49,185 nt of DNA from NCBI GenBank assembly GCA_029226225.1, contig JAQXXU010000006.1, positions 1 to 49,185 of the forward strand. The letters run 5' to 3'. Below, piece after piece: positions 35,438-43,842 of the stretch. Position 1 is the stretch's first letter. Every line of letters starts with the position of its first letter. The translations under genes were made by a program, and so were the position numbers. Source of the DNA: Lachnospiraceae bacterium (GTDB lineage Bacteria; Bacillota; Clostridia; Lachnospirales; Lachnospiraceae). The notes beneath the pieces are model-generated. The model saw only the letters and a program-made list of their open reading frames with translations. It did no database searches and was not told the origin of the DNA.

Positions 35438-35459
35438 TTGCGTAATACGAGGTAAGAAA

Positions 35460-35972
35460 ATGGCGAGTCTTGCAGAAGAACTGTATTCTGTGATGTGTGA
35501 GGAAAAGAAGGGCTATGATGAGCTCTATGAGCTGTCACAGAAGAAGAGAAGGGCTATAGTCACGAGAGATCTGAATGGACTTCAGGACATAAATACACAG
35601 GAAGAGACTATTACAAGCCGTCTGAAGAACCTCGAGAACAGGCGGATTAAAAATCTGACGGATATGTCAGTAGTCATGGGACATGATGACGAGACACTGA
35701 CAGTCACACAGGTTATAGATCTGCTGGACAATCAGCCGAAGGAACAGAAGATGCTGAGTGACGCGAAAAGGGAACTGGTGAATTCGGCGACCAGGATGCA
35801 TCAGCTGAATGATCAGATCCAGGTGCTCTTAAACCAGGCACTGGAGATGACAGAGTTTGATCTGAACCTCTTCGAGAATATGAAAAAAGCACCGGAGACG
35901 GCGAATTACGATAAACACGCATATAACACCGGAGATGTGCTGCCGAGCGGCGGTTTTGACCTGAAACAGTAG
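35460..35972 (+). CDS. flgN: Flagellar chaperone FlgN
   Basis: This 170-residue helical protein fits FlgN, the chaperone of the hook-filament junction proteins FlgK and FlgL, whose genes follow. It starts MASLAEELYSVMCEEKKGYD, has heptad-rich helices (LSQKKRRAIVTRDLNGLQDI, EETITSRLKNLENRR), and a disordered polar C-terminus (residues about 135-170). An in-frame ATG at 35418 lies in the preceding hairpin and gives a Pro/Cys-rich unlikely start, so I chose 35460, preceded by GAGGT. FlgN sequences are poorly conserved, so the call rests on size, helix pattern and place. Confidence 0.85.
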   Translation: MASLAEELYSVMCEEKKGYDELYELSQKKRRAIVTRDLNGLQDINTQEETITSRLKNLENRRIKNLTDMSVVMGHDDETLTVTQVIDLLDNQPKEQKMLSDAKRELVNSATRMHQLNDQIQVLLNQALEMTEFDLNLFENMKKAPETANYDKHAYNTGDVLPSGGFDLKQ

Positions 35973-36086
35973 GCCGAAAGCCTGGAGATGAGAGCAAGCG
36001 TATGCGAAGCTTGAATCCCAGGCGAGGCCGTTCCTTGAGATTAATGAGAGCAAGCGTATGCGATGTTCGAATTTAGCGACAGGAAC
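35972..36086 (+). ncRNA. Two adjacent stem-loops with an identical 20-nt core (flgN-flgK gap)
   Basis: The core ATGAGAGCAAGCGTATGCGA occurs twice, at 35988-36007 and 36044-36063, and similarity extends ten more bases with four changes. Each copy sits inside its own outer stem. Copy 1 is closed by GCCTGG (35980-35985) with CCAGGC (36018-36023), flanked by GGCC/GGCC (35972-35975 with 36026-36029). Copy 2 is closed by GTTCCT (36030-36035) with AGGAAC (36081-36086). The stem sequences differ completely but both pair, which looks like a conserved loop on covarying stems. Copy 2 ends just before the flgK ribosome site AAGGAG (36095-36100). It could instead be a short interspersed repeat; the bulge at 6066-6076 resembles it weakly. 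Confidence 0.7.
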
Positions 36087-36106
36087 TTCCTTATAAGGAG
36101 ATTAGA

Positions 36107-38071
36107 ATGGCAAATAGTTTTGGAAGCTTATACGTAGGAGCATCCGGGATCCAGAATTCCCAGCATGGCCTGAACGTAGTAGCAAATAACCTGTCAAATA
36201 TGGACACGACAGGGTATGTCAGACAGAGAACATTTTTTTCAGATCAGATATATCTGCCGACAGGAAAGTCTGCTGTATCAAATCAGCAGAGCGGTCTCGG
36301 ACTGAAGATCGGAGATGTAGTACATAAGAGAGACGAATTCTTAGACCGCGCGTACAGGCAGGAGAATGGACGTCAGGCTTACTACGATGCAGCCTATGAA
36401 GCTACTGGTGAGGTCGAGACTTTCCTTCGTGAGGGAGAAGGTACAGCATTTTCCAGCTCGATAGAAGAATTATACGACGCATTCAATCAGTTCGCTACAG
36501 ATCCGGCAGCAGAGGAAAAACAGAACCTCGTGGTACAGAAGACACAGCTTTTTATAAGCCGTGCACAGTCCGTATATCAGGGACTTGCTGATTATCAGGA
36601 TAACGTCAACCAGAAGATAAAGGACGACGTAGACCAGATCAATTCCATCGGTAAAAAAATCCGGAAACTGAATGTCACCATACAGTCCATAGAAGCAGGC
36701 GGTGTGGAAACAGCTATGGCAGACAGGGACGAGAGAGATAAGCTGATAGATGACCTCTCAAAGCTCTGCGATATTTCCACGAGAGAGACACCAGATGGTG
36801 TAGTCAAGGTGAACATCGAGGGTGTCGAGTTTGTAGGCGAGGACAGAGTTTTCCCTATATCACTTGAGACGGACAAGACCACAGGATTTGTGACACCGTA
36901 TTGGTCGCAGCTGTCGAAGACAAAGAACGGTGTAGTCGAGAGAAAATACGTTTTTGATACCTACCTTACTGATACAGCCAAAAATCAGGATATCGGAGAG
37001 GTCAAGTCACTTCTTCTGATGCGTGGCGACCACCGTGCTAATTACAGAGATTTTTACAAGCTGGATCAGGACGGAAACTACGAGCTCGATGATGACGGCA
37101 ATATACAGGAACTGACAGCATACCAGTATTCGGATAACTACGAGTCAAAAAAGGACGGGCTGAAAAAAGCTGGACTTGGTAAATCAGTCATCATGAATGC
37201 AGAGGCAGAGCTTGACCGTATGATGCATACCGTAGTAATGAATATAAATGACCTGCTCTCTCCGACAGCAACTCTTAAAGAAATCACTTCGAGAGCTGAC
37301 GGAAGCGATGGGAAAGCTACAGAGTTCAACAAGAAACTGAAATCTATTCTGGACACTCCTAATGGACAGATTACGATCAATCCACCGATTGACGGGAGAA
37401 ATGACAGGATTGAGCTGAATGATGACCTCCTTATCATGGACCAGGACTATGCAGTAGTTGGAGCAGACGGAAAGCTTCCACCGAATGAGCTTTTTTCGAG
37501 ACAGACGGAGGACAGATATACGAAGGTCACTATATCAAATGGTACGGATTCGATGGATGTCTATGTGTTTAACCCTGAAAAAGCCAGTGACGATTCCACA
37601 CAGTACAGCCTGCCAAAACTGACGGTGAATTCGGAACTCATCGAGCAGCCGAACAAGCTGCCGTACAAGCATCTGAGTGGTTCACTGAAAAATAAGGATT
37701 CTGTGAGCGATGCGTCAAACCTGCACCAGAATGATGATATCGCCTATGACGTAGCAAAGAAGATATATGACTGTTGGGACACAGAAGACTTCAAGCTGAA
37801 CCCGGCGGACACGACGCCGACGAATTTTAACGGATTCTATACAAAGTATATCGGGGATTTAGCCGATAAAGGAAATGTATATAAGACAAACGGGGAGGTG
37901 CTTTCAGACACTGTCGAGAGCATTTCATCAAGCCGTGATGGCGTCATCGGAGTAAACGCCGATGAAGAACTGGAGAATATGATAAAGTATCAGAATGCAT
38001 ATAATGCCTCATCGAGGTTTGTAAACACGATCACTCAGATGATCGATGTGCTTCTGAATTCTATGACATAA
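36107..38071 (+). CDS. flgK: Flagellar hook-associated protein FlgK (first of two)
   Basis: This 654-residue rod/hook-axial family protein starts MANSFGSLYVGASGIQNSQH with GLNVVANNLSNMDTTGYVRQ, the N-terminal heptad region and the FlgK-type TTGYxRQ motif. The body shows the HAP1 pattern (DEFLDRAYRQENGRQAYYDA, FNQFATDPAAEEKQNLVV, and QINSIGKKIRKLNVTIQS). The end (DEELENMIKYQNAYNASSRF, VNTITQMIDVLLNSM) is the conserved C-terminal coiled coil. FlgK forms the first ring of the hook-filament junction. The start has TAAGGAG upstream, next to a possible CsrA site ACAGGA at 36079-36084. A second flgK-type gene follows after 11 bases, so which one is the true junction protein is unclear. Confidence 0.88.
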   Translation: MANSFGSLYVGASGIQNSQHGLNVVANNLSNMDTTGYVRQRTFFSDQIYLPTGKSAVSNQQSGLGLKIGDVVHKRDEFLDRAYRQENGRQAYYDAAYEATGEVETFLREGEGTAFSSSIEELYDAFNQFATDPAAEEKQNLVVQKTQLFISRAQSVYQGLADYQDNVNQKIKDDVDQINSIGKKIRKLNVTIQSIEAGGVETAMADRDERDKLIDDLSKLCDISTRETPDGVVKVNIEGVEFVGEDRVFPISLETDKTTGFVTPYWSQLSKTKNGVVERKYVFDTYLTDTAKNQDIGEVKSLLLMRGDHRANYRDFYKLDQDGNYELDDDGNIQELTAYQYSDNYESKKDGLKKAGLGKSVIMNAEAELDRMMHTVVMNINDLLSPTATLKEITSRADGSDGKATEFNKKLKSILDTPNGQITINPPIDGRNDRIELNDDLLIMDQDYAVVGADGKLPPNELFSRQTEDRYTKVTISNGTDSMDVYVFNPEKASDDSTQYSLPKLTVNSELIEQPNKLPYKHLSGSLKNKDSVSDASNLHQNDDIAYDVAKKIYDCWDTEDFKLNPADTTPTNFNGFYTKYIGDLADKGNVYKTNGEVLSDTVESISSSRDGVIGVNADEELENMIKYQNAYNASSRFVNTITQMIDVLLNSMT

Positions 38072-38082
38072 AGGAGTAAAAA

Positions 38083-40326
38083 ATGGCATCTACTTTTTTC
38101 GGATTGGGAATAGCTGCATCTGGACTCAATGCATTCCAGGCAAAAATAAATACGACCGGAAATAATGTCTCAAACCTCGAGACTGAAGGCTATTCGAGAC
38201 AGCAGGTAAATGTATCTTCGGCTGTGTCACTCCGTGCCTACACTCCTTACGGAGCTATAAGTACCGGTGTTTCGACAGATTCTGTAAGCCGTATGAGAGA
38301 CCAGTACTATAACGTAAAGTACTGGGAAAATCAGTCAAACTACGGTCAGGCGAACATCAAAGAATACTACATGAAGCAGATCGAGGATTACTACACAGAC
38401 AGTCCGTCTAATCCTGGCTTTTCAACGCTCTATGCGAAGATGTTCAACGCGCTTGACACGGTGAAAGGAAATGCCGGAGATGATACGAAGAGAAAGCAGT
38501 TCATAAGTGATGCCAAACAGTTCTGCGACTACTTTAACCAGAACGCGCAGAACCTGAAGACTCTGCAGACAGACGTCAATGATCAGGTAAAGGACACCGT
38601 CGATCAGATAAATGCTATCGCTAAAAAAATCTCAGTCCTGAATAAACAGATAAACCTGATAGAGACTGAAGCGGGGCATCCGAATGCGAATGAGCTCAGG
38701 GATCAGAGAGAACTTCTGGTAGACCAGCTTTCAGAACTGGTTACAGTGGATACTCAGGAGGTAAAGGTAAAGGACACCCGTACTTCAAACCTCGCGAAAC
38801 TGGATCATAACGTCGAGGAGATCTACACCGGCGCTACTACCTACACTGTAAAAATTGGCGGTCAGATCCTCGTAGACAATTACGACTATAATCCTCTTCA
38901 GGTAAAGACCAGAGAGAAGAAATATAATCAGTCCGATGTAGACGGACTCTACGACGTGACCTGGGCTTCAAACGGCAGATACAACGGCCAGTCACTGAAT
39001 GTGTTTGGCACGAATCAGGGCGGAAAGCTGCGCGGACTTCTCGAGATAAGAGACGGAAACGACCAGGAGAACCTGACGGGTATTGCTGAACTGGTAAAGC
39101 CGAAAGTGGCAGGAGCCGGAGGGGTAACGGAGACAAATGCCGATGGCACCACGACGACTTTTACCGAAGGGCAGTATGTATACAGGGACGGTGCCTTAGT
39201 AGAAGATCCGAATGGCGCTGACAGCTCATCGTATATCAAGATCACCAGTCCATCGCTTACTGACACTGATCGTATGAATATGCCAGAAGAGGGTGCCATC
39301 TACGTGAACAATCACAGGTACGAATACTCTTCTTTTACTGCACAGACTGATGAGAGTGGAAAAATAGTTTCCTATACCTTTGAACTGACAAAGCCTATTT
39401 CGGCAAAGGAGATAGGCCATGTGGCAGGACAGAAGGCGACTCTCGGACAGAGTGTAGATTTCAAGGGAGTTCCGTACTATCAGAACGAGATGAATGCCTT
39501 CCTGCGTACTTTTTCGAGGGCTTTTAATACTATCCAGAAGTCAGGACAGGATGCGAACGGTGATGCTGGCCGGTCATTTTTCGTGGCAGATAATACAAGC
39601 CAGAGCAGTTCAGATCCGGAGTATGACTTTACCGGAAGCGATTCCGTAGTAGATAATGACTATTATGTGTATGAACGGGATGCACAGGGGCAGATAGTGT
39701 ATGAAAAAAATGATGATGGTAGTGATAAACTCGATGTGAATGGAAAACGGATCCCGACATACAAACTCGATAGCAGCGGCAATAAAATCCTGAACACCCA
39801 GAGAGACAGTGTCCATGCGAACGCGACGACTGTAGATGATAAAGGAAATGTGACTGCTTACTACGGAGGCGTCATCACCGGGACAAAGGACTCCTACTAT
39901 AAAATGACTGCTTCAAGCATCCAGATAGCTGATGCGATAAACCGCAGTCCGAACCTGTTCTCGACCACGATAAATAAATCTTATAATGAGAACAAAAATC
40001 TGGGCTACGATTCATATGATATCATGCAGCAGATGATTGATCTCCAGGATAAGACGACACTGTATAAGGACGGAACTGGTGATAAGTTCCTGCAGAGAAT
40101 CTACGCTGACGTGACAGTCGATACACAGGAGTGCACACAGTTCACGAAGAACTACGAAAGCATCCAGAAGTCGATAGATACACAGCGTCAGTCAGTGTCA
40201 GGCGTCGACAAGGACGAAGAGGCCATGAACCTCGTGAAGTTCCAGAACGCCTACAACCTTTCCTGCAAAGTCATCTCTACCCTTTCAGAGATGTACGACC
40301 AGCTGATATTAAGAACCGGAGTATAA
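38083..40326 (+). CDS. flgK: Flagellar hook-associated protein FlgK (second, paralogous)
   Basis: This 747-residue protein is a second full-length FlgK-type protein. It starts MASTFFGLGIAASGLNAFQA with GNNVSNLETEGYSRQQVNVS. It has the HAP1 helical region (NPGFSTLYAKMFNALDTVKG, QINAIAKKISVLNKQINLIE, HPNANELRDQRELLVDQLSE) and the C-terminus EEAMNLVKFQNAYNLSCKVI, STLSEMYDQLILRTGV. It resembles classical FlgK more closely than the first gene does. The central part (about 340-610) is a large variable domain with a tyrosine-rich, polar sequence (DYYVYERDAQGQIVYEKNDD). The ribosome site is AAGGAG. The pair could form two rings, or one could act as a spacer or adaptor. Confidence 0.92.
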   Translation: MASTFFGLGIAASGLNAFQAKINTTGNNVSNLETEGYSRQQVNVSSAVSLRAYTPYGAISTGVSTDSVSRMRDQYYNVKYWENQSNYGQANIKEYYMKQIEDYYTDSPSNPGFSTLYAKMFNALDTVKGNAGDDTKRKQFISDAKQFCDYFNQNAQNLKTLQTDVNDQVKDTVDQINAIAKKISVLNKQINLIETEAGHPNANELRDQRELLVDQLSELVTVDTQEVKVKDTRTSNLAKLDHNVEEIYTGATTYTVKIGGQILVDNYDYNPLQVKTREKKYNQSDVDGLYDVTWASNGRYNGQSLNVFGTNQGGKLRGLLEIRDGNDQENLTGIAELVKPKVAGAGGVTETNADGTTTTFTEGQYVYRDGALVEDPNGADSSSYIKITSPSLTDTDRMNMPEEGAIYVNNHRYEYSSFTAQTDESGKIVSYTFELTKPISAKEIGHVAGQKATLGQSVDFKGVPYYQNEMNAFLRTFSRAFNTIQKSGQDANGDAGRSFFVADNTSQSSSDPEYDFTGSDSVVDNDYYVYERDAQGQIVYEKNDDGSDKLDVNGKRIPTYKLDSSGNKILNTQRDSVHANATTVDDKGNVTAYYGGVITGTKDSYYKMTASSIQIADAINRSPNLFSTTINKSYNENKNLGYDSYDIMQQMIDLQDKTTLYKDGTGDKFLQRIYADVTVDTQECTQFTKNYESIQKSIDTQRQSVSGVDKDEEAMNLVKFQNAYNLSCKVISTLSEMYDQLILRTGV

Positions 40327-40368
40327 GCTGAAAAATGACGGACATTTTTTCAGTTCAAGGAGGCACTT

Positions 40369-42534
40369 ATGAGAATAACTAATAACATGATCCTGCACAA
40401 CGCAGCTTCAAATATAAATTCAAATAAAATCCTCGTAGACAAGGGCGAAAATCAGATGACGACCCAGACAAAGATCCAGCGTCCGTCAGATGATCCTGTA
40501 GTCGCTGTCAGGTCTCTCGCGCTCCAGACCCGTCTCTCAAAGATAAACCAGTATTACGAGACGAATATCCCGGATGCCGAGAAGTGGATGGATGTCACAG
40601 AGACTGCCCTGAATAACATAATCGATAATATAACTGATCTGAAAAAGTACTGCGTACAGGGCTCGACAGGAACTTTGAAAGAAGAGGACAGGAGGACCAT
40701 TCTTCAGCAGCTGCAGTCACTGCAGGAATCGGTTTTTGCAGAGGGAAATGCTGACTATGCCGGCCGTACAGTCTTCACAGGTTTCCGTACCGACAAGACT
40801 CTCGTTTTCACAGACGCTGACAGCGACAAGAAGTACAACATCACACAGGAACTCTCAGCAAATGACTTCGAGAAGGTCAAGTACTTCAACAAATCAGTGA
40901 CAGTACCGGCAAATGAGGATGAAATAAAAAGTTTGGGAGAGACACAGGGTACTACAGTAAAAAATAAACTGAGTAAAGATGATATAACGATTCAGGATTC
41001 ATCATACAAGAGACTTCGTCTAGCATATGACAATATTTCGGCAGTAGACAGTATTACATTTACGCATACAGATGCAGCTGGTAATACAGTAAAGAATATC
41101 ATGCAGCTGGTGAATATGGATAATACCAAAATTCCTCCACTGGCAAATGCTACAAAGAACAATACTACAGGTTCATACGATCCAGCATATAAGACTGGCG
41201 TGAAACAGAGTGGAACAAAAACTATAAAGTCTGACAACCCACTTACAGAGCCTTCGAGCCAAAGCTTTGGCTATCAACAGGTGAACAGCGTCGATAATTC
41301 TTCGGTTACAGGCAAAAACGGAACTACAGTAAAAGATGCAGATGGCAATATCACTACCACCCAAAAAAATGCGGATGGTTCTGTGACGGTTACAAAAACC
41401 GATACGAATGGTGGCAAAACAACGACAAAGACTGAGCTAAATGGCACAGTAACTACTACAGTTCTAGCTACAGATGGCTCTTCTACTACCACAGTTACAG
41501 GAATGCCAGATGGTTCATCTGTATCTTCTACAAAAAGCGCAGTTGGAGTAGTAAGTAGTACTGTTACAGCCAAGGATGGAACCAGGTCTAATAACAATAT
41601 TGATTATTCTGTGGCTGCACTCACAGATGTCACATCAAAAGAGACTGATAACCACCCGGCTGTCATATATGTATTTGAAAATGAATCCGACTGGGCTGCA
41701 TGGTCTTCATCGACCAGCAGTGGAGCAACAGGTGAAGACGCTCTGACGAAATATGTCCCTGACAATGCCATGGTCATGATAAAGGAAACCGGCGACCTGA
41801 TCTTCGGAAAGAGCGTATCAGACCAGATGTCTGCGAAGGAGACGACGGTAGCCGTAAACTACGACAAGAATTCGTTCTCGGCAGGCGAGCTGAAACCGGA
41901 GTACTACTACGACTGTGTAGATAATACCTCAGTAAACTATGCTGATTTAGAGGGAACTATCGGACAGAGACAGGTCTATGACAGGTCGAAGATCCACTAT
42001 GATATAGACTACACAGTGGCGGTAAATCAGGATCTGACAGTGAACATTCAGGCAAATGAGGTGTTCGATTCGAATGTGCAGCAGGATATGAAGGATCTGA
42101 CAGCAGCTATCACAAATACCCAGAACGCCGATTCAAAGAGACAGAAGATACAGGCATTGATGAAGGATGCTGACTATCAGGATGAAACGACACAGGCCAA
42201 GCTCTCGGAATGGTACACTGCAGCGAATATGGAATACGACTATTACAAGGACTATATGCAGGACACCTTCGAGAGGGTGCTTGGAAACTGCGATACCTAT
42301 CTGAACAAGGCAAATCTCGGAGAGACAACGCTGAGCTGCCGCGGTGACGAGCTGCAGATGACGAAGCTCAGAATGGATGAGCAGCAGGAGTCGGTCACAG
42401 ACTTAAAGAATAAGAATGATAATATGGACCTGTCGACTATTATGATGAACTACACAGCCTATTACACGGCTTATCAGGCATCACTTGTAGCAGCAGGAAA
42501 GCTTGGGCAGCAGTCACTTCTGAATTATATCTGA
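40369..42534 (+). CDS. flgL: Flagellar hook-associated protein FlgL with a large inserted domain
   Basis: This 721-residue flagellin-like protein forms the second junction ring. The N-terminus MRITNNMILHNAASNINSNK, IQRPSDDPVVAVRSLALQTR, and the C-terminus LSTIMMNYTAYYTAYQASLV, AAGKLGQQSLLNYI are typical. Most FlgL proteins are about 300-500 residues. Here the middle carries about 300 extra residues, including a Thr-rich, roughly 11-residue repeat array at about 322-405 (DGNITTTQ, DGSVTVTK, NGGKTTTK, NGTVTTTV, DGSSTTTV). The insert would face outward by analogy with flagellin D2/D3 domains. Its codons (more AAA, ACT, GGT) look less like the flanking gene ends. The ribosome site is AAGGAGG. Confidence 0.9.
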   Translation: MRITNNMILHNAASNINSNKILVDKGENQMTTQTKIQRPSDDPVVAVRSLALQTRLSKINQYYETNIPDAEKWMDVTETALNNIIDNITDLKKYCVQGSTGTLKEEDRRTILQQLQSLQESVFAEGNADYAGRTVFTGFRTDKTLVFTDADSDKKYNITQELSANDFEKVKYFNKSVTVPANEDEIKSLGETQGTTVKNKLSKDDITIQDSSYKRLRLAYDNISAVDSITFTHTDAAGNTVKNIMQLVNMDNTKIPPLANATKNNTTGSYDPAYKTGVKQSGTKTIKSDNPLTEPSSQSFGYQQVNSVDNSSVTGKNGTTVKDADGNITTTQKNADGSVTVTKTDTNGGKTTTKTELNGTVTTTVLATDGSSTTTVTGMPDGSSVSSTKSAVGVVSSTVTAKDGTRSNNNIDYSVAALTDVTSKETDNHPAVIYVFENESDWAAWSSSTSSGATGEDALTKYVPDNAMVMIKETGDLIFGKSVSDQMSAKETTVAVNYDKNSFSAGELKPEYYYDCVDNTSVNYADLEGTIGQRQVYDRSKIHYDIDYTVAVNQDLTVNIQANEVFDSNVQQDMKDLTAAITNTQNADSKRQKIQALMKDADYQDETTQAKLSEWYTAANMEYDYYKDYMQDTFERVLGNCDTYLNKANLGETTLSCRGDELQMTKLRMDEQQESVTDLKNKNDNMDLSTIMMNYTAYYTAYQASLVAAGKLGQQSLLNYI
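41332..41583 (+). repeat. Thr-rich repeat array coding for an insert in FlgL
   Basis: About eight degenerate units of roughly 11 codons follow the pattern (D/N)G-x-x-T-T-T. Examples are DADGNITTTQ, NADGSVTVTK, TNGGKTTTKT, ELNGTVTTTV, ATDGSSTTTV and MPDGSSVSST. Repetition is visible in the protein and only weakly in DNA, so it is an old or diversified array. The order of Gly and Thr suggests short beta strands with turns. Confidence 0.75.
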
Positions 42535-42553
42535 TATCAGAGAAAGGGAACAC

Positions 42554-43027
42554 ATGAAAGTAAACACAAGACTTTTTGGCGAGATTGATATAGCTGATGA
42601 AAAAATAATCGAGTTTCCAGCCGGTATCATAGGATTTCCGGACATGCAGAAATTCACTCTGATCTATGATTCAGATGGTGATGAGACGAAGGAGAAAAAA
42701 ACGGCTCTGATGTATTTACAGTCGATGGACGAGCCGCAGTTTGCGATGCCGGTAGTAATGCCAGATGATATTTTTCCGGAGTATAATCCGACTATAAATG
42801 ATGACCTGCTTCCGGATATCGGAAAACTGACACCTGAGAACACCTACTGTCTGGTTACGATATCAGTCCCTAAGGATGTGAAAAAAATGAGCGTAAACTT
42901 AAAGGCGCCTTTCATCATAAATACGGATACCCTGAAAGGATGCCAGCTGATGGTAGAAGACGATGTAGAGGTAAAGGCACCGATCTACGATATCCTTGCA
43001 GCACGCAAGGCAGGAAAGGAGGCCTGA
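42554..43027 (+). CDS. fliW: Flagellar assembly factor FliW
   Basis: This 157-residue protein matches FliW (KVNTRLFGEIDIADEKIIEF, PAGIIGFPDMQKFTLI, APFIINTDTLKGCQLMVED). FliW binds flagellin, and when flagellin is secreted FliW is freed and binds CsrA, lifting CsrA repression of flagellin mRNA. It lies three bases before csrA, the usual arrangement in Firmicutes, which keeps both partners at linked levels. The ATG follows AAAGGG. Confidence 0.96.
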   Translation: MKVNTRLFGEIDIADEKIIEFPAGIIGFPDMQKFTLIYDSDGDETKEKKTALMYLQSMDEPQFAMPVVMPDDIFPEYNPTINDDLLPDIGKLTPENTYCLVTISVPKDVKKMSVNLKAPFIINTDTLKGCQLMVEDDVEVKAPIYDILAARKAGKEA

Positions 43028-43029
43028 TC

Positions 43030-43245
43030 ATGCTCGCACTCACGAGAAAAAAGGACGAGTCGATCGTCATAAATGGTAATATAGAGATCACAGTCATGGA
43101 AGTGAAGGGAGACCATGTAAAGCTTGGCATACAGGCTCCGAAGAATGTCCCGATATACCGTAAGGAAGTCTTTGAACAGATACAGAAAGAGAACGAAGAG
43201 TCGATGAATACCGAGAGCGTCCAGAACTTGAAGGATCTCTTCTAA
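43030..43245 (+). CDS. csrA: Translational regulator CsrA
   Basis: This 71-residue RNA-binding protein starts MLALTRKKDESIVINGNIEI and continues with KGDHVKLGIQAPKNVPIYRK, covering the CsrA fold with the conserved RNA-contact residues (Leu4, Arg6 and the VPIYRKE segment). CsrA binds GGA sites near ribosome sites and blocks translation, classically of flagellin. The ATG has AAAGGAGG ahead. It ends just before a long AT-rich terminator. Confidence 0.97.
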   Translation: MLALTRKKDESIVINGNIEITVMEVKGDHVKLGIQAPKNVPIYRKEVFEQIQKENEESMNTESVQNLKDLF

Positions 43246-43254
43246 AAAAAGTGC

Positions 43255-43298
43255 AAAAAAAATACAATTCATCGCGAGGCGAGGGTTGTATTTTTTTT
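43255..43298 (+). terminator. Terminator after csrA
   Basis: AAAAAAAATACAA (43255-43267) pairs with TTGTATTTTTTTT (43286-43298), with an internal CGC-GAG-GCG hairpin in the loop. The long T run fits rho-independent termination. Its 3' arm overlaps the upstream part of the candidate flaG promoter. Confidence 0.8.
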
Positions 43299-43312
43299 AT
43301 GTGAACCGATAT
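43286..43312 (+). promoter_or_regulatory. Candidate sigma-28 promoter of the flaG-fliD-fliS unit
   Basis: CCGATATAGAAAC (from 43306) matches the flgM promoter's CCGATACAGAAAG in 11 of 13 positions. At the same upstream distance TTGT (43286-43289) replaces TAAA, so the -35 is poor and lies in the terminator arm. The flaG ATG is about 70 bases downstream. Confidence 0.5.
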
Positions 43313-43381
43313 AGAAACTAGAGTAAGTTCATGAATTGATGCAGAAGTTTTACCATAAAGCGGCACATGGAGGTGGCAGTT

Positions 43382-43819
43382 ATGGGTATATCAGTAAACG
43401 GAGCAGGATACCAGAAGCAGGGAAGCTATACGGTGAATGGGTCCTCTCATACAGACGGCGTGCAGAAGACAGACACTAAGACAGCGGGCGCCGCACAGAC
43501 ATTCGCAGTCGAAAATGACCCGGCTGAAGAGGCATCATCAGAGGCTATACAGACAGCCGATGAGGAGGCGCTGAAGTACGATGAGAAGCGGGATCAGAAG
43601 GAGAGAGAACAGATAAAGCAGGCTGTTTCCTCGATAAATAAGCACGCAAACGGGACTGAGGCTATTTTTGGCATTCATGACAAGACGAACCGCGTCACGA
43701 TTAAAATCGTGGACAGAGATACAAAGAAAGTCATTAAGGAAATCCCGCCAGAGAAGACCCTCGACATGATAGCAAGGGTATGGGAACTGGCAGGCATATT
43801 AGTAGATGAGAAGAAGTAA
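43382..43819 (+). CDS. flaG: FlaG family flagellar protein
   Basis: This 145-residue protein has a variable polar N-terminus and the FlaG domain in its last 80 residues: AVSSINKHANGTEAIFGIHD, KTNRVTIKIVDRDTKKVIKE, IPPEKTLDMIARVWELAGIL. FlaG proteins affect filament length in several bacteria, but the mechanism is not settled. An ATG at 43367 exists in frame; the GGAGGT spacing favours 43382, which starts MGISVNGAGYQ. It is followed after 23 bases by fliD. Confidence 0.9.
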   Translation: MGISVNGAGYQKQGSYTVNGSSHTDGVQKTDTKTAGAAQTFAVENDPAEEASSEAIQTADEEALKYDEKRDQKEREQIKQAVSSINKHANGTEAIFGIHDKTNRVTIKIVDRDTKKVIKEIPPEKTLDMIARVWELAGILVDEKK

Positions 43820-43842
43820 GCAGGAGAGAAGGAGGTAATCGT

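Noticed and set aside
35289-35459. c-di-GMP riboswitch between flgM and flgN
   Set aside because: The gap is structured and flagellar genes are plausible targets, but the conserved GEMM core sequences are absent.
35418-35459. Upstream flgN start adding 14 residues
   Set aside because: It lies within a hairpin, has no ribosome site, and gives a Pro/Cys-rich start unlike FlgN.
35988-36073. CRISPR array from the repeated 20-nt core
   Set aside because: Only two copies with a 36-base gap, each inside its own hairpin, and no cas genes in the window.
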